This document shows positions 7,267-14,287 of a stretch of DNA of 22,926 bases, in pieces. Origin of the DNA: Sphingomonas sp. (GTDB lineage Bacteria; Pseudomonadota; Alphaproteobacteria; Sphingomonadales; Sphingomonadaceae). A program made the position numbers and the translations under genes. The notes below the pieces were generated by a model that did not search any database, had not been told where the DNA came from, and saw nothing but the letters and a program-made list of their open reading frames with translations. Numbering within the stretch: the first letter of the stretch is position 1; the number at the start of each line of letters is the position of its first letter. The DNA is taken from positions 1 to 22,926 of the forward strand of contig QFPK01000033.1 in assembly GCA_003248865.1 (NCBI GenBank), in the 5' to 3' direction.

Positions 7267-7673
7267 TGGACACTCTTTCTCCCGAGGAGCGCAGCGAACG
7301 GATGCGCCGTGTCCGGGCGTGCGACACGAAACCCGAGGTTCGACTTCGCAAACTGATCTGGCGCCTTGGCTATCGTTACAGAAAGAACCGTCGTGATGTG
7401 TGCGGCAATCCCGACGTGGCGTTCATGGGAAGAAAGCGCGCCATTTTTCTCCACGGCTGCTTTTGGCATCGCCACGATTGCCCATCCGGTCGGCGTGTTC
7501 CCAAGTCTCGCGTGGAATTCTGGACCGGCAAGTTTCAGCGCAACGTCGAGCGTGATCGGGCGGTGGATGTCGAACTGGCGACTTTCGGCTGGCGTTCGCT
7601 CGTGATCTGGGAATGCGAGTTGCGCGACGTCGGGACCGTCGAGCAGCGTGTGCGGGAGTTCCTCGATGCGTAG
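7266..7673 (+). CDS. vsr: Very short patch repair endonuclease Vsr
   Basis: A full-length 135-residue Vsr protein. It nicks DNA 5' of the T in T:G mismatches formed by deamination of 5-methylcytosine, starting short-patch repair. The N-terminal MRRVRACDTKPEVRLR, the NPDVAF strand with Asp50, and HGCFWHRHDC (His63, Cys65, His70, Cys72) are present, with Cys117 in IWECE completing the expected zinc site; Asp50 and His63 correspond to catalytic Asp51 and His64 of the E. coli enzyme. The RNVERD segment is also typical. The gene overlaps the RHH gene by one base and dcm by eight bases, so expression matches that of the methylase whose deamination damage it repairs. Confidence 0.95.
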   Translation: MDTLSPEERSERMRRVRACDTKPEVRLRKLIWRLGYRYRKNRRDVCGNPDVAFMGRKRAIFLHGCFWHRHDCPSGRRVPKSRVEFWTGKFQRNVERDRAVDVELATFGWRSLVIWECELRDVGTVEQRVREFLDA

Positions 7674-8832
7674 CCTCGAGTTGTTCGCGGGCTGCGGCGG
7701 ACTCGCCCTGGGCATGGCGCGCGCCGGCTTTCATCACGACACCGTGGTGGAACTGGACCGCGATTCCGTCACGACGCTAACCCGGAACAAAGACGATGAC
7801 GTGGACCATGTCCGCCATTGGAACATCCAGCAGGTGGACGCGCGTTCCATTGACTATGGGGAATTCAGGCAAGTCGACGTGATTTCCGGGGGGCCGCCAT
7901 GCCAACCCTTCTCGATCGGCGGTAAACATCTCGGACCAAAAGATCCCCGAAATATGTGGCCGGAAGCGATACGGGCGATACGGGAAGTGCGGCCCAAAGC
8001 ATTCGTTCTGGAGAACGTGCGCGGACTCTTTCGCCCAAATTTTGCACCCTATCTGGAATATATCACCCTACAGCTCTCCTACCCCGATCTCGCCCCGAAG
8101 CCGGACGAATTTTGGGAGGAACATCTCTCGCGGCTACGCCAGCACCATGAGAGCGATGCCGGCCGGACGAAAGTTTACCGCGTGCTTTCGCGCGCCATCA
8201 ATGCCGCCGACTATGGCGCCGCGCAGAAACGGCACCGCGCAATCTTCATTGGGATGGGCGTCGAATTCGGATCGGACTGGTCGTTCCCGGAGCCCACGCA
8301 CTCCCAGGAGGCACTCGCGTGGGCCAAGCATGTCGATCTGTCCTATTGGAACAGGCACGGCGCACGCCGCGTCGCCGCACCGGCGTCGCAATCGGAAGCA
8401 TTTGCCCTAAAACGCGCCATAGAAGCCGAGGCGCCACCAGCAATGCTTCCGTGGCGCACGGTTCGTGACGCGATCGGAGACTTGCCACCACCTACGAAAT
8501 CGGAGCGCATATCCGGTCATTGGCAACATCCGGGCGCCCGTGCTTACGCAAACCATACAGGTAGCTGTTACGATGAACCCGCCAAGGCGCTGAAAGCGGG
8601 AGACCACGGCGTGCCGGGTGGGGAGAACATGCTCGTAAACCGACGTGGCAATGTCCGATACTTCACGGTGCGCGAGATGGCGCGACTGCAAGACTTCCCG
8701 GATGAATATGTGATTAGTGGAAGCTGGAAGGCCGCTACCCGGCAACTTGGCAACGCGGTTCCCACGGGTGTGGCCGAGCGAATTGGAACTCATGTCCGAG
8801 AAGTTATCTCAAGCCCCGACACGCTGATATAG
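7666..8832 (+). CDS. dcm: DNA (cytosine-5-)-methyltransferase
   Basis: A 388-residue C5 methyltransferase with the expected motifs: I LFAGCGGLALGMARAGF at 6-22, IV GGPPCQPFSIGG with the catalytic Cys79, VI ENV at 116-118, VIII QKRHRAIFIG from 187, a variable target-recognition region around 220-340, and X GNAVPTGVAERIG from 362. ATG 7,666 overlaps the last eight bases of vsr; a GTG/ATG-type start further upstream inside vsr is less likely because MRSLELFAG is the standard beginning. Vsr next door indicates that the product creates 5-methylcytosine in a defined site, but the site cannot be read from sequence. It is followed by a broken HNH nuclease gene, likely the cognate restriction enzyme. 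Confidence 0.95.
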   Translation: MRSLELFAGCGGLALGMARAGFHHDTVVELDRDSVTTLTRNKDDDVDHVRHWNIQQVDARSIDYGEFRQVDVISGGPPCQPFSIGGKHLGPKDPRNMWPEAIRAIREVRPKAFVLENVRGLFRPNFAPYLEYITLQLSYPDLAPKPDEFWEEHLSRLRQHHESDAGRTKVYRVLSRAINAADYGAAQKRHRAIFIGMGVEFGSDWSFPEPTHSQEALAWAKHVDLSYWNRHGARRVAAPASQSEAFALKRAIEAEAPPAMLPWRTVRDAIGDLPPPTKSERISGHWQHPGARAYANHTGSCYDEPAKALKAGDHGVPGGENMLVNRRGNVRYFTVREMARLQDFPDEYVISGSWKAATRQLGNAVPTGVAERIGTHVREVISSPDTLI

Positions 8833-8924
8833 CGTTTCACGCGCTCAAGCCCCATTGGATTATATTCCCAACGTTTCTTTCAAGCCAAAGTGACGGCATA
8901 TTGAAAAAACTACGGTGATCCCAA

Positions 8925-9668
8925 ATGCGTGAGGAAGCAATCGACCAAATTAAACTTCCGCTCGACTTGCCGGACGTTCGGCGAGAGCAGCGTAAGACAG
9001 TCGCCAAACTCTGTGTCTATTGCGAAGAATGTGCGGAAACGTGAGATCACGTTCCACCGAAATCGATTCTGGAAAAACCTTGGCCCGCCAATCTCCGAAC
9101 AGTTCCGGCATGTGGCAACTGTAATTCGTCCTGGTCATTGGACGAAGAATATTTGGCGGTAGTTCTGGCTCACATTAGCACTCATCCGAAGCTTGTGGAA
9201 AAATTGAATGATGGCGGCAATGTGGACCGCGCCCTGTCGGCATCATCCTTGCTTGATGACCGTATCGCAGCTTCTCTTTCACCAGGCAGCGACGGACAAG
9301 TATGGTTTGAACCAGAACTCGCAAGACTCGCCCGCATCGTTCTGAAAGTTGGATACGGCCTATACTGTCTGAAATACGGTCTGGGCGCGAACATGAACGC
9401 TTTCAACGTAAAGGCGATTATCGGGCCAGGACAATCCGTGCCGCCCAATATGGAAGCAGCGCAATGGGTATGGCCTGGCATCCGCCGGAAGCGATGGGTC
9501 AAAGTCCAGGACGGAGTTTTTCATTTCTTGTTCGCCAAAGGCTGGCTCGCTGACGATCCGCCATTGTGGTGCTTAATGAATCTATACGATACGTTGCTGG
9601 TTGGGGTGGCCTGTCCGGCTCCGATCGGTCGCGCTCCTGGCAAGCGCCTCCGGTCGAAAGCATGGTGA
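8925..9668 (+). pseudogene. HNH endonuclease gene interrupted by an in-frame TGA
   Basis: Reading from ATG 8,925 gives 39 codons ending CVYCEECAET, then TGA at 9,042-9,044, then in the same frame DHVPPKSILEKPWPANL, RTVPACGNCNSSW and a long C-terminal part to 9,668. Together these form one HNH nuclease of about 247 codons: CxxC, a (R)DHVPPKS active-site strand and CGNCN are the usual order, and the stop replaces the residue before DH, commonly arginine. CGA to TGA is a single transition at a CpG. The downstream piece has only weak restart codons (for example TTG 9,138) and would lack the metal-binding half. Position after dcm suggests it was the cognate restriction nuclease, now inactive. Codon use and length otherwise look intact, implying recent loss. 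Confidence 0.8.
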
Positions 9669-9705
9669 TCCAAGCGATAGTAGGTAAAACAACGCAACGC
9701 GCCTC

Positions 9706-9750
9706 TTGACAATGTAATGTAATTTCCTTACTTATGGTGGGTAAGGAGAT
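9706..9750 (+). promoter_or_regulatory. Promoter and operator of the toxin-antitoxin operon
   Basis: A perfect -35 hexamer TTGACA lies at 9,706-9,711; the -10 is not clear. A perfect 7-bp inverted repeat TCCTTAC/GTAAGGA (9,725-9,731 and 9,741-9,747, nine bases apart) covers the expected start region and overlaps the ribosome site AAGGAG eight bases before the antitoxin ATG. This suits autorepression by a PrlF/AbrB-type antitoxin. Confidence 0.6.
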
Positions 9751-9756
9751 TTCATT

Positions 9757-10083
9757 ATGCCGGCATTGCTCGAAGAAATCAGCACCATCACCGCCAAAGG
9801 TCAGACGACGATTCCGAAGTCCGTCCGCCAGGCACTAGGCGTCGATTACGGCGGGAAGATCGCCTTTCGCGTCGATGCGCATGGGGTATCGGTGCATCGC
9901 GCCGATGCGGACCACGACGATCCCGCGATCGACGGCTTTCTGGCGTTTCTGGCCGAGGACATCAAACGCCGGCCCGAGGCGCTGACGGCGCTATCTCCCG
10001 CGCTGGCCGAGCGCATTGCGGCTCTGACGGAAGGCGTGAAGGTCGATCTCGACGCGCCGATCGACGGCGATGTCGATCTCTGA
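9757..10083 (+). CDS. prlF: PrlF-like antitoxin (AbrB/MazE swapped-hairpin fold)
   Basis: A 108-residue protein whose first 50 residues, ISTITAKGQTTIPKSVRQALGV followed by a GKIAFRVD strand, are a classic SpoVT/AbrB DNA-binding domain. The C-terminal part (DPAIDGFLAFLAEDIKRRPEAL and ALAERIAALTEGVKVDLDAPIDGDVDL) matches the PrlF (SohA) family rather than MazE. It should neutralise the YhaV toxin encoded next and repress the shared promoter. Its stop TGA overlaps the toxin ATG by one base. A strong -35, operator-like inverted repeat and AAGGAG precede it. In an island close to the recombinase, the pair probably stabilises inheritance or acts in abortive defence. Confidence 0.9.
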   Translation: MPALLEEISTITAKGQTTIPKSVRQALGVDYGGKIAFRVDAHGVSVHRADADHDDPAIDGFLAFLAEDIKRRPEALTALSPALAERIAALTEGVKVDLDAPIDGDVDL

Positions 10084-10574
10084 TGATGGTCGTCAACGGG
10101 TGGCAGCTCTTTGCCCACCCCCTGTTTCTCGATCAGTTCGAGAAGCTGGGGACGGCCGTCGCGCGCTCGCGGGAGAAAGACCCGCGCGGTTGGCGCAAGT
10201 CGGCCAATGCGAAACTGCTGGCGGCATTGCACCAGCTCGTGTTCGAGACCATTCCGCAAGACCCGACGCGCCCGGAGTATCGTCAGGGCGGCACGCTTGG
10301 GGACGACCGCAAGCATTGGTTCCGGGCGAAGTTCGGCGGCGGCAGGTTCCGCTTGTTCTTCCGCTACAGCACCAGCGCGAAGATCATTGTCTTCGCCTGG
10401 GTGAACGACGAAACCACGCTGCGCACCTATGGATCGAAGTCGGACGCCTATGCGGTGTTCCGCAAGATGCTCGACAAGGGCAATCCGCCCGACGATTGGG
10501 CGGCGCTTTTGAAGGCGGCGAGCGAGTCGGACGCGCAAGCCCGGCTGGACGCGACTACGCCTGGACCGCCGTGA
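10083..10574 (+). CDS. yhaV: YhaV-family ribonuclease toxin
   Basis: A 163-residue protein (161 or 162 if the second ATG at 10,086 is used) of the YhaV type II toxin family, RelE-fold mRNA nucleases. It begins VNGWQLFAHPLFLDQFEKL and holds DPRGWRKSANAKLLAALHQL, the long RQGGTLGDDRKHWFRAKFGGGRFRLFFRY core, and IIVFAWVNDE; these are the family's hallmark segments and the length is normal. It overlaps the antitoxin stop by one base, giving coupled translation with the antitoxin first. No truncation is seen, so the pair should be functional. The C-terminal 20 residues are variable tail. Confidence 0.9.
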   Translation: MMVVNGWQLFAHPLFLDQFEKLGTAVARSREKDPRGWRKSANAKLLAALHQLVFETIPQDPTRPEYRQGGTLGDDRKHWFRAKFGGGRFRLFFRYSTSAKIIVFAWVNDETTLRTYGSKSDAYAVFRKMLDKGNPPDDWAALLKAASESDAQARLDATTPGPP

Positions 10575-10641
10575 GCACGTATCTCTGCTACGCTGTGCTT
10601 CGCCATTTGCGCCGATCGCCGCCGCAAGCCACCGTTGGCGC

Positions 10642-10893
10642 ATGGCCCTACCTCGCAAACGTCGCCGCCGTGCGCCTCGCCAATGGTCGGAAGGTCTCGA
10701 AGACCTCCACGACTATATGCAGCCGCAACCGCCAAGGCGCCCGCAATCCCGCGCTCGTGCAGCCGAGAATGACGGCCCGATCGTCGTCACCGACGACTGG
10801 CCCGAGCAACCGCCTATCAGTGACGCCGAGCTGCGTGTCATCGAAGGCCATCTACGCAAGGAATTGGACGCGCTGTTCGGTCCCTTGCCATGA
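10642..10893 (+). CDS. Small protein of unknown function upstream of the recombinase
   Basis: An 83-residue frame: basic N-terminus (PRKRRRRAPRQ), proline-rich middle, and an acidic C-terminal helix ISDAELRVIEGHLRKELDALFGPLP. I do not recognise the family. Support comes from position: it ends 18 bases before the recombinase ATG in the same direction, and the frame has good codon character to its end. There is no convincing ribosome site at the ATG. Small genes just upstream of large serine recombinases are common on such islands and can modulate recombination, but nothing in the sequence proves that here. Confidence 0.5.
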   Translation: MALPRKRRRRAPRQWSEGLEDLHDYMQPQPPRRPQSRARAAENDGPIVVTDDWPEQPPISDAELRVIEGHLRKELDALFGPLP

Positions 10894-10911
10894 AGTAAGG
10901 AGTGAAGCGTC

Positions 10912-12612
10912 ATGACTAGCGCCGCCCTGCAACGATTTGAGGATGAGGCGCCGGTCCTGGCGACCGCCCGCGCCGCTCTTTATCTGCGCGTCTCGACTCC
11001 CCGCCAGGCGGAACATGACCTGTCGATCCCCGATCAGCGTCGCCAGATGGAGAATTACTGCGTCGGCAAGGGTTGGGAGGTTGCGACCGAGTTCGTCGAG
11101 CCGGGCAACACCGCGACCGACGATCGCCGGCCTTCGTTCCAGGCGATGATCGACGCGGCGATGGAAAAGCCGCCGACGTTCAACGTGATCGTCGTCCACT
11201 CGTTCAGCCGCTTCTTCCGCGACCAATTCCAGTTCGAGTTCTACATCCGCAAGCTGGCAAAGAACGGAGTCAGGCTCGTCTCCATCACGCAAGAGCTGGG
11301 CGACGATCCAATGAGCGTGATGATGCGTCAAATCATGACGCTGTTCGACGAATATCAGTCGAAGGAAAACGCCAAGCACACGCTGCGGGCGATGAACGAG
11401 AACGCCCGGCAAGGCTTCTGGAACGGAGCGCGGGCGCCGATCGGCTATCGCATCATCGTGTCGGAACAGCGCGGCGCGAAGTTGAAGAAGAAGCTGGAGA
11501 TCGACCCGATCCATGCCGAGACCGTGCGGCTGATCTATCGCATGGCGCTCAACGGGATCGACAACAGCGGGGCTATGGGCCTCAAGCGGATCGCCACCTG
11601 GCTCAACGACAACAATATCCGCACGCGCACCGGCGGGCGCTGGGGTCTGGCCGCCGTCCATCAGGTGCTCACGCGCACCACCTATATCGGCGAGCATCGC
11701 TTCAACACCCGCGATCACAAGACGCGCACGCCAAAGCCCCAGGCCGAGCACGCGGTCATGGAAGTGCCGCCGATCGTCACCAGGGCCGAATGGGAAGCCG
11801 TCCAGCGGTCCTTGAAGGCGCGCAGCCCGATGGCGATGCCGCCGCGTGCGGTGGGCGGCACAACGCTGCTCACCGGCATCTGCTTCTGCGCCTGCTGCGG
11901 CGGCGCGATGACGCTCCGCACCGGCACCAGCAGCGTCGGCCGCGAGTATCGCTATTACACCTGCTCGACCAAGGCGCGGCAGGGCGCGAAAGGTTGCCCC
12001 GGCCTCACGATCCCGATGGACAAGTTGGACTCGGCGGTCGCCGAACATCTGGAAACCCGTCTGCTCGAACCCAAGCGGCTCGAAGCCCTGATGGATCAGA
12101 TCATCGACCGGCGCGACGAATGGGTCGATCGCCGCCGGCAGCACGTCGCCGAGCTGGAGCGCCGCGCGACCGAGGCGGAAACGAAGCTCAAGCGGCTTTA
12201 CGAGGCGATCGAGGACGGCCTGATCGACATGCGCGATTCGTCGCTCAAGGATCGCATCGCCGAGCTGACGGCGATGCGCGACCAGACCAGGGGCGATGCC
12301 GAGCGGGCCGTGGCGCATATCGAGAAAATCGGCCCAGCGATCACGGCCGAAAGCCTGCGGCGGTTCGCCCTGGCCGCCAAGCGCAAGCTGCGGAACGACG
12401 ACGGCAGCTTTGCCCGCGACCATCTGCGTGCGGTCGCCCAGCGCGTCGAAGTGGTGAGCAAGACCGAGGTCCGCATCCTCGGCACCCGCACTGAATTGCT
12501 GCGCACCCTCACCGCCGCCTCTGGCGTAGAGGCGGCGGTGCTAGGCGTTCGTGGTTTTGAACCGAAATGGCGCGCCCGGAACGATTCGAACGTCCGACCC
12601 TCAGATTCGTAG
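10912..12612 (+). CDS. Large serine recombinase (site-specific integrase)
   Basis: A 566-residue recombinase. The resolvase domain has the catalytic serine in YLRVSTPRQ (Ser28) with SFSRFFRD and DEYQSKENAKHT further on, to about residue 165. A recombinase domain follows (GYRII, IYRMALNG, TTYIGEHRFNT), then a zinc ribbon with cysteines 326 and 329 (CACC), 351 (YYTC) and 362 (KGCPG), and a coiled-coil region around 400-440 (VAELERRATEAETKLKRLYEA). AAGGAG stands nine bases before the ATG. It should integrate and excise the island by serine chemistry. Its last 14-15 codons lie antisense inside the tRNA-Arg gene, whose sequence supplies the stop codon. Large serine recombinases rarely use tRNA genes, so the junction is notable. 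Confidence 0.93.
   Translation: MTSAALQRFEDEAPVLATARAALYLRVSTPRQAEHDLSIPDQRRQMENYCVGKGWEVATEFVEPGNTATDDRRPSFQAMIDAAMEKPPTFNVIVVHSFSRFFRDQFQFEFYIRKLAKNGVRLVSITQELGDDPMSVMMRQIMTLFDEYQSKENAKHTLRAMNENARQGFWNGARAPIGYRIIVSEQRGAKLKKKLEIDPIHAETVRLIYRMALNGIDNSGAMGLKRIATWLNDNNIRTRTGGRWGLAAVHQVLTRTTYIGEHRFNTRDHKTRTPKPQAEHAVMEVPPIVTRAEWEAVQRSLKARSPMAMPPRAVGGTTLLTGICFCACCGGAMTLRTGTSSVGREYRYYTCSTKARQGAKGCPGLTIPMDKLDSAVAEHLETRLLEPKRLEALMDQIIDRRDEWVDRRRQHVAELERRATEAETKLKRLYEAIEDGLIDMRDSSLKDRIAELTAMRDQTRGDAERAVAHIEKIGPAITAESLRRFALAAKRKLRNDDGSFARDHLRAVAQRVEVVSKTEVRILGTRTELLRTLTAASGVEAAVLGVRGFEPKWRARNDSNVRPSDS
12510..12540. repeat. 12-bp perfect inverted repeat near the island end
   Basis: CACCGCCGCCTC (12,510-12,521) and its exact complement (12,529-12,540) flank a seven-base TGGCGTA loop. 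It lies in the last codons of the recombinase, 28 bases from the tRNA 3' end, and could be part of an attachment site or a transcript-end structure. Confidence 0.5.
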
Positions 12613-12644
12613 TCTGATGCTCTATCCAGCTGAGCTACGGGCGC
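12568..12644 (-). tRNA. tRNA-Arg (anticodon ACG)
   Basis: On the minus strand a complete cloverleaf is seen: acceptor 5' GCGCCCG pairs with CGGGCGC before the discriminator G and an encoded CCA (12,568-12,570). The D arm carries AGCTCAGCTGGATAGAGC, the anticodon arm CAGACTACGAATCTG has anticodon ACG, and the T loop is GTTCGAATC. It is the insertion target of the island on its 3' side; the recombinase frame reads through its antisense. Because the whole gene is intact, the integration restored or spared the tRNA. Confidence 0.95.
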
Positions 12645-12719
12645 GCGCTTTGGAGGGCGGCCTTTAAGGGAGGCGTCAGCGGATTGCAAGCGTGCCCGCC
12701 ACCCCGCTAGGGAGATTTT

Positions 12720-13253
12720 ATGCGCGCGCCCCGATTTTCCGCCTTCGCCCCCGCCGTGATTCTGTTGCTCGCCGCCGATCTGGCCGCCTGTGCAGGGCCG
12801 AAAGGCAGCTTCCCCTCCCTCGCGCCTCGTCCTGGCGAGGCGGAGCGCGTGATCGAAGCCCCCGGCGCAGACGTCACGCCGGCCCTGTTGCCCGAACAGC
12901 AGGCCAGCCTCCGCGCCGACCTGAAGCGCGAAAGCTCGGAACTGGCCGCCACCGAATCGGAGCTGAAGACACTGGGCGCTGCGCTCGACCGCGAACTGGC
13001 CAGCGCACGCGGCAAGGGAATCGGCACAGAGCCCTGGTCCAACGCGCAGATGGCACTCTCCCGCTACGATCAGGCGCGCAGCCCGCTTGACGGAATCGGC
13101 GTGCGGCTGGTGCCGCTGTCACGCATGGTGGACAGCCTGCCCGACACAGACGCGGACCGGCAGGCCGTCGAGGCCCTCACCGCCCGCACCGCGTCGGTCT
13201 CCGCGCAGGCACAGGCGCGGGTGACCGCCGCCAACCGCGCACTCGGCCTCTAG
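12720..13253 (+). CDS. Predicted lipoprotein with coiled-coil character
   Basis: A 177-residue protein with a signal peptide and lipobox LAAC placing the modified cysteine at residue 24, followed by AG, so likely an outer-membrane lipoprotein. Residues around 60-105 (ASLRADLKRESSELAATESELKTLGAALDREL) are strongly helical with heptad character. I do not recognise a named family. AGGGAG lies five bases before the ATG. Its stop is three bases from the start of the PepSY gene, so the two form an operon and may act together at the envelope. It is the first chromosomal gene beyond the tRNA. Confidence 0.8.
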   Translation: MRAPRFSAFAPAVILLLAADLAACAGPKGSFPSLAPRPGEAERVIEAPGADVTPALLPEQQASLRADLKRESSELAATESELKTLGAALDRELASARGKGIGTEPWSNAQMALSRYDQARSPLDGIGVRLVPLSRMVDSLPDTDADRQAVEALTARTASVSAQAQARVTAANRALGL

Positions 13254-13256
13254 CGC

Positions 13257-13970
13257 ATGGCCCGGGGCGCGCGTTTCGCCAGCAGCGCCGGGCGCCTCCA
13301 CCGCTGGATCGCGCTGATTGTCGGCATCCAGCTGTTGTTCTGGGTGGGCAGCGGCCTGTTCATGGCCATCGTGCCCATCGAACGCGTGCGGGGCGAGCAT
13401 CTGAAAACCGCCGCAACCCCCGCCGTCGATCCCCACAGTCTGGCCCCCGGTATCGGCGCCGCGCTGGCCGCCTTGCCGTCGGGCCGGCTGGACCGGATCG
13501 AAATCCGCCAGATGCTGGACCGGCCCGTGCTGCTGCTGGTTTCCGAACAGGGCCCGCAGCTGTTCGACGCTCGAACCGGCGTGCGCCTCTCCCCTATCGG
13601 TGCCGAAACCGCCCGCGCCCTCGCGATCGCCGACTATGCCGGCAAGGGCACCCCAACCGGCGTTATCGCCGTCACCGCCACCAACCCCGAATATCGCGGG
13701 CCGCTGCCCGCCTGGCGCGTCGACTTCAACGACGCCGACTCCACCCGCCTGTTCGTGGCCGCCAATGAAGGTCGTGTCATCTCGCGCCGCACGGGCCTCT
13801 GGCGCACCTATGACTTCCTGTGGAGCCTCCACATCATGGACTGGCAGGACCATGAGAATTTCAACAACAACTGGCTCCGCGCCGCCGCAGCGCTTGCCCT
13901 GATGCTGTCGCTGACGGGCATGGTTCTGATCCCCTGGCGCATGGGCTGGTTGCGCAAGCGACGGCGGTAG
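13257..13970 (+). CDS. PepSY domain-containing membrane protein
   Basis: A 237-residue protein with a transmembrane helix near residues 18-38 (ALIVGIQLLFWVGSGLFMAI), a periplasmic part with PepSY-like strands (LFDARTGVRLSPIG and RLFVAANEGRVISRRTGLWRTYDFLWSLHIMDW), and a second helix near 208-228. The FLWSLHIMDW signature is typical of PepSY-associated TM proteins, often linked to iron uptake or metal reduction; the substrate here is unknown. It starts three bases after the lipoprotein stop, indicating translational coupling. Convergent with the serine hydrolase gene across a hairpin-rich gap. Confidence 0.85.
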   Translation: MARGARFASSAGRLHRWIALIVGIQLLFWVGSGLFMAIVPIERVRGEHLKTAATPAVDPHSLAPGIGAALAALPSGRLDRIEIRQMLDRPVLLLVSEQGPQLFDARTGVRLSPIGAETARALAIADYAGKGTPTGVIAVTATNPEYRGPLPAWRVDFNDADSTRLFVAANEGRVISRRTGLWRTYDFLWSLHIMDWQDHENFNNNWLRAAAALALMLSLTGMVLIPWRMGWLRKRRR

Positions 13971-13980
13971 CGGGGGCTCG

Positions 13981-14023
13981 TTTTTGCCTCCGGCGGGCAG
14001 GGAAATGATTTCCCTGCACCCTC
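13981..14023. repeat. Dispersed 43-bp intergenic repeat, copy 1
   Basis: Identical over 43 bases to 20,949-20,991. It starts TTTTTGCCTCCGGCGG and contains the near-perfect palindrome GCAGGGAAAT-G-ATTTCCCTGC (13,997-14,017). It lies just past the PepSY stop, a terminator-like position. Weaker similarity continues for about 60 bases, including GATTTGATTGCCT and TGCCTGCGGCGC. Confidence 0.8.
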
Positions 14024-14073
14024 GGCATTGGCGTTGTGTTCTCACTCGCAGCTTGTGCGGGTGAAGAGATTTG

Positions 14074-14171
14074 ATTGCCTGCGGCGCAAACCAGTAACAC
14101 CGGGATTCTTGGTCAAGCCCGAGGCAACAATGAGACAGAACACGCCGCACCACCTCAGCGCCGCAGGCAAT
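14074..14171. repeat. Widely spaced 14-bp inverted repeat
   Basis: ATTGCCTGCGGCGC (14,074-14,087) and its exact complement (14,158-14,171) bracket 70 bases in the convergent gap. The left arm belongs to the dispersed repeat family, so this may be two family members in opposite orientation or a small non-autonomous element. Confidence 0.55.
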
Positions 14172-14221
14172 TAACCCTCGTCGCCCGCGCAACCATGACG
14201 ATTGCCCCTAAGTCCGTAGGT

Positions 14222-14264
14222 GCAGGGAGATCATCTCCCTGCCGGGTGCAGGGCAGAGCCCTGC
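14222..14264 (-). terminator. Two tandem hairpins after the serine hydrolase gene
   Basis: GCAGGGAGAT-C-ATCTCCCTGC (14,222-14,242) and GCAGGGC-AGA-GCCCTGC (14,248-14,264) are perfect stems lying about 25 bases past the stop of the minus-strand hydrolase. They resemble the core of the dispersed repeat and probably end or protect transcripts from both convergent operons. Confidence 0.5.
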
Positions 14265-14287
14265 CCACCGGAGGTTTTCAAACCCCT

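Larger units (their letters stand above)
1..12570. mobile_element. Right-hand part of a plasmid-like integrative island inserted at tRNA-Arg
   Basis: Bases up to the 3' end of the tRNA-Arg gene carry mobile-element genes only: a RepA-like initiator with an iteron region, DUF2285/DUF6499 regulators, three DNA methyltransferases, a defence-like cluster, a toxin-antitoxin pair and a serine recombinase next to the tRNA. Ordinary chromosomal genes begin just beyond the tRNA. The left end lies outside the window, so the second attachment site and any conjugation genes cannot be seen. The RepA/HTH/DUF2285 order is known from alphaproteobacterial ICE-like islands; that this one is or was conjugative is inference. 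Confidence 0.75.

Noticed and set aside
9042..9044. TGA in the HNH gene as selenocysteine or readthrough
   Set aside because: The position normally holds arginine next to the catalytic DH, no SECIS-like structure is evident, and a CGA-to-TGA mutation is simpler.
8929..9162. Alternative frame that could give a separate 77-residue protein before the HNH part
   Set aside because: The frame starting at 8,925 carries the CxxC and DHVPPKS motifs and joins the downstream part in phase; the alternative shows no motif.
10852..12423. Long open frame (over 500 codons) on the minus strand across the recombinase gene
   Set aside because: It is a high-GC mirror of the recombinase; its product is repetitive Arg/Asp/Ala-rich and has no recognisable motif, whereas the plus strand has a full recombinase.
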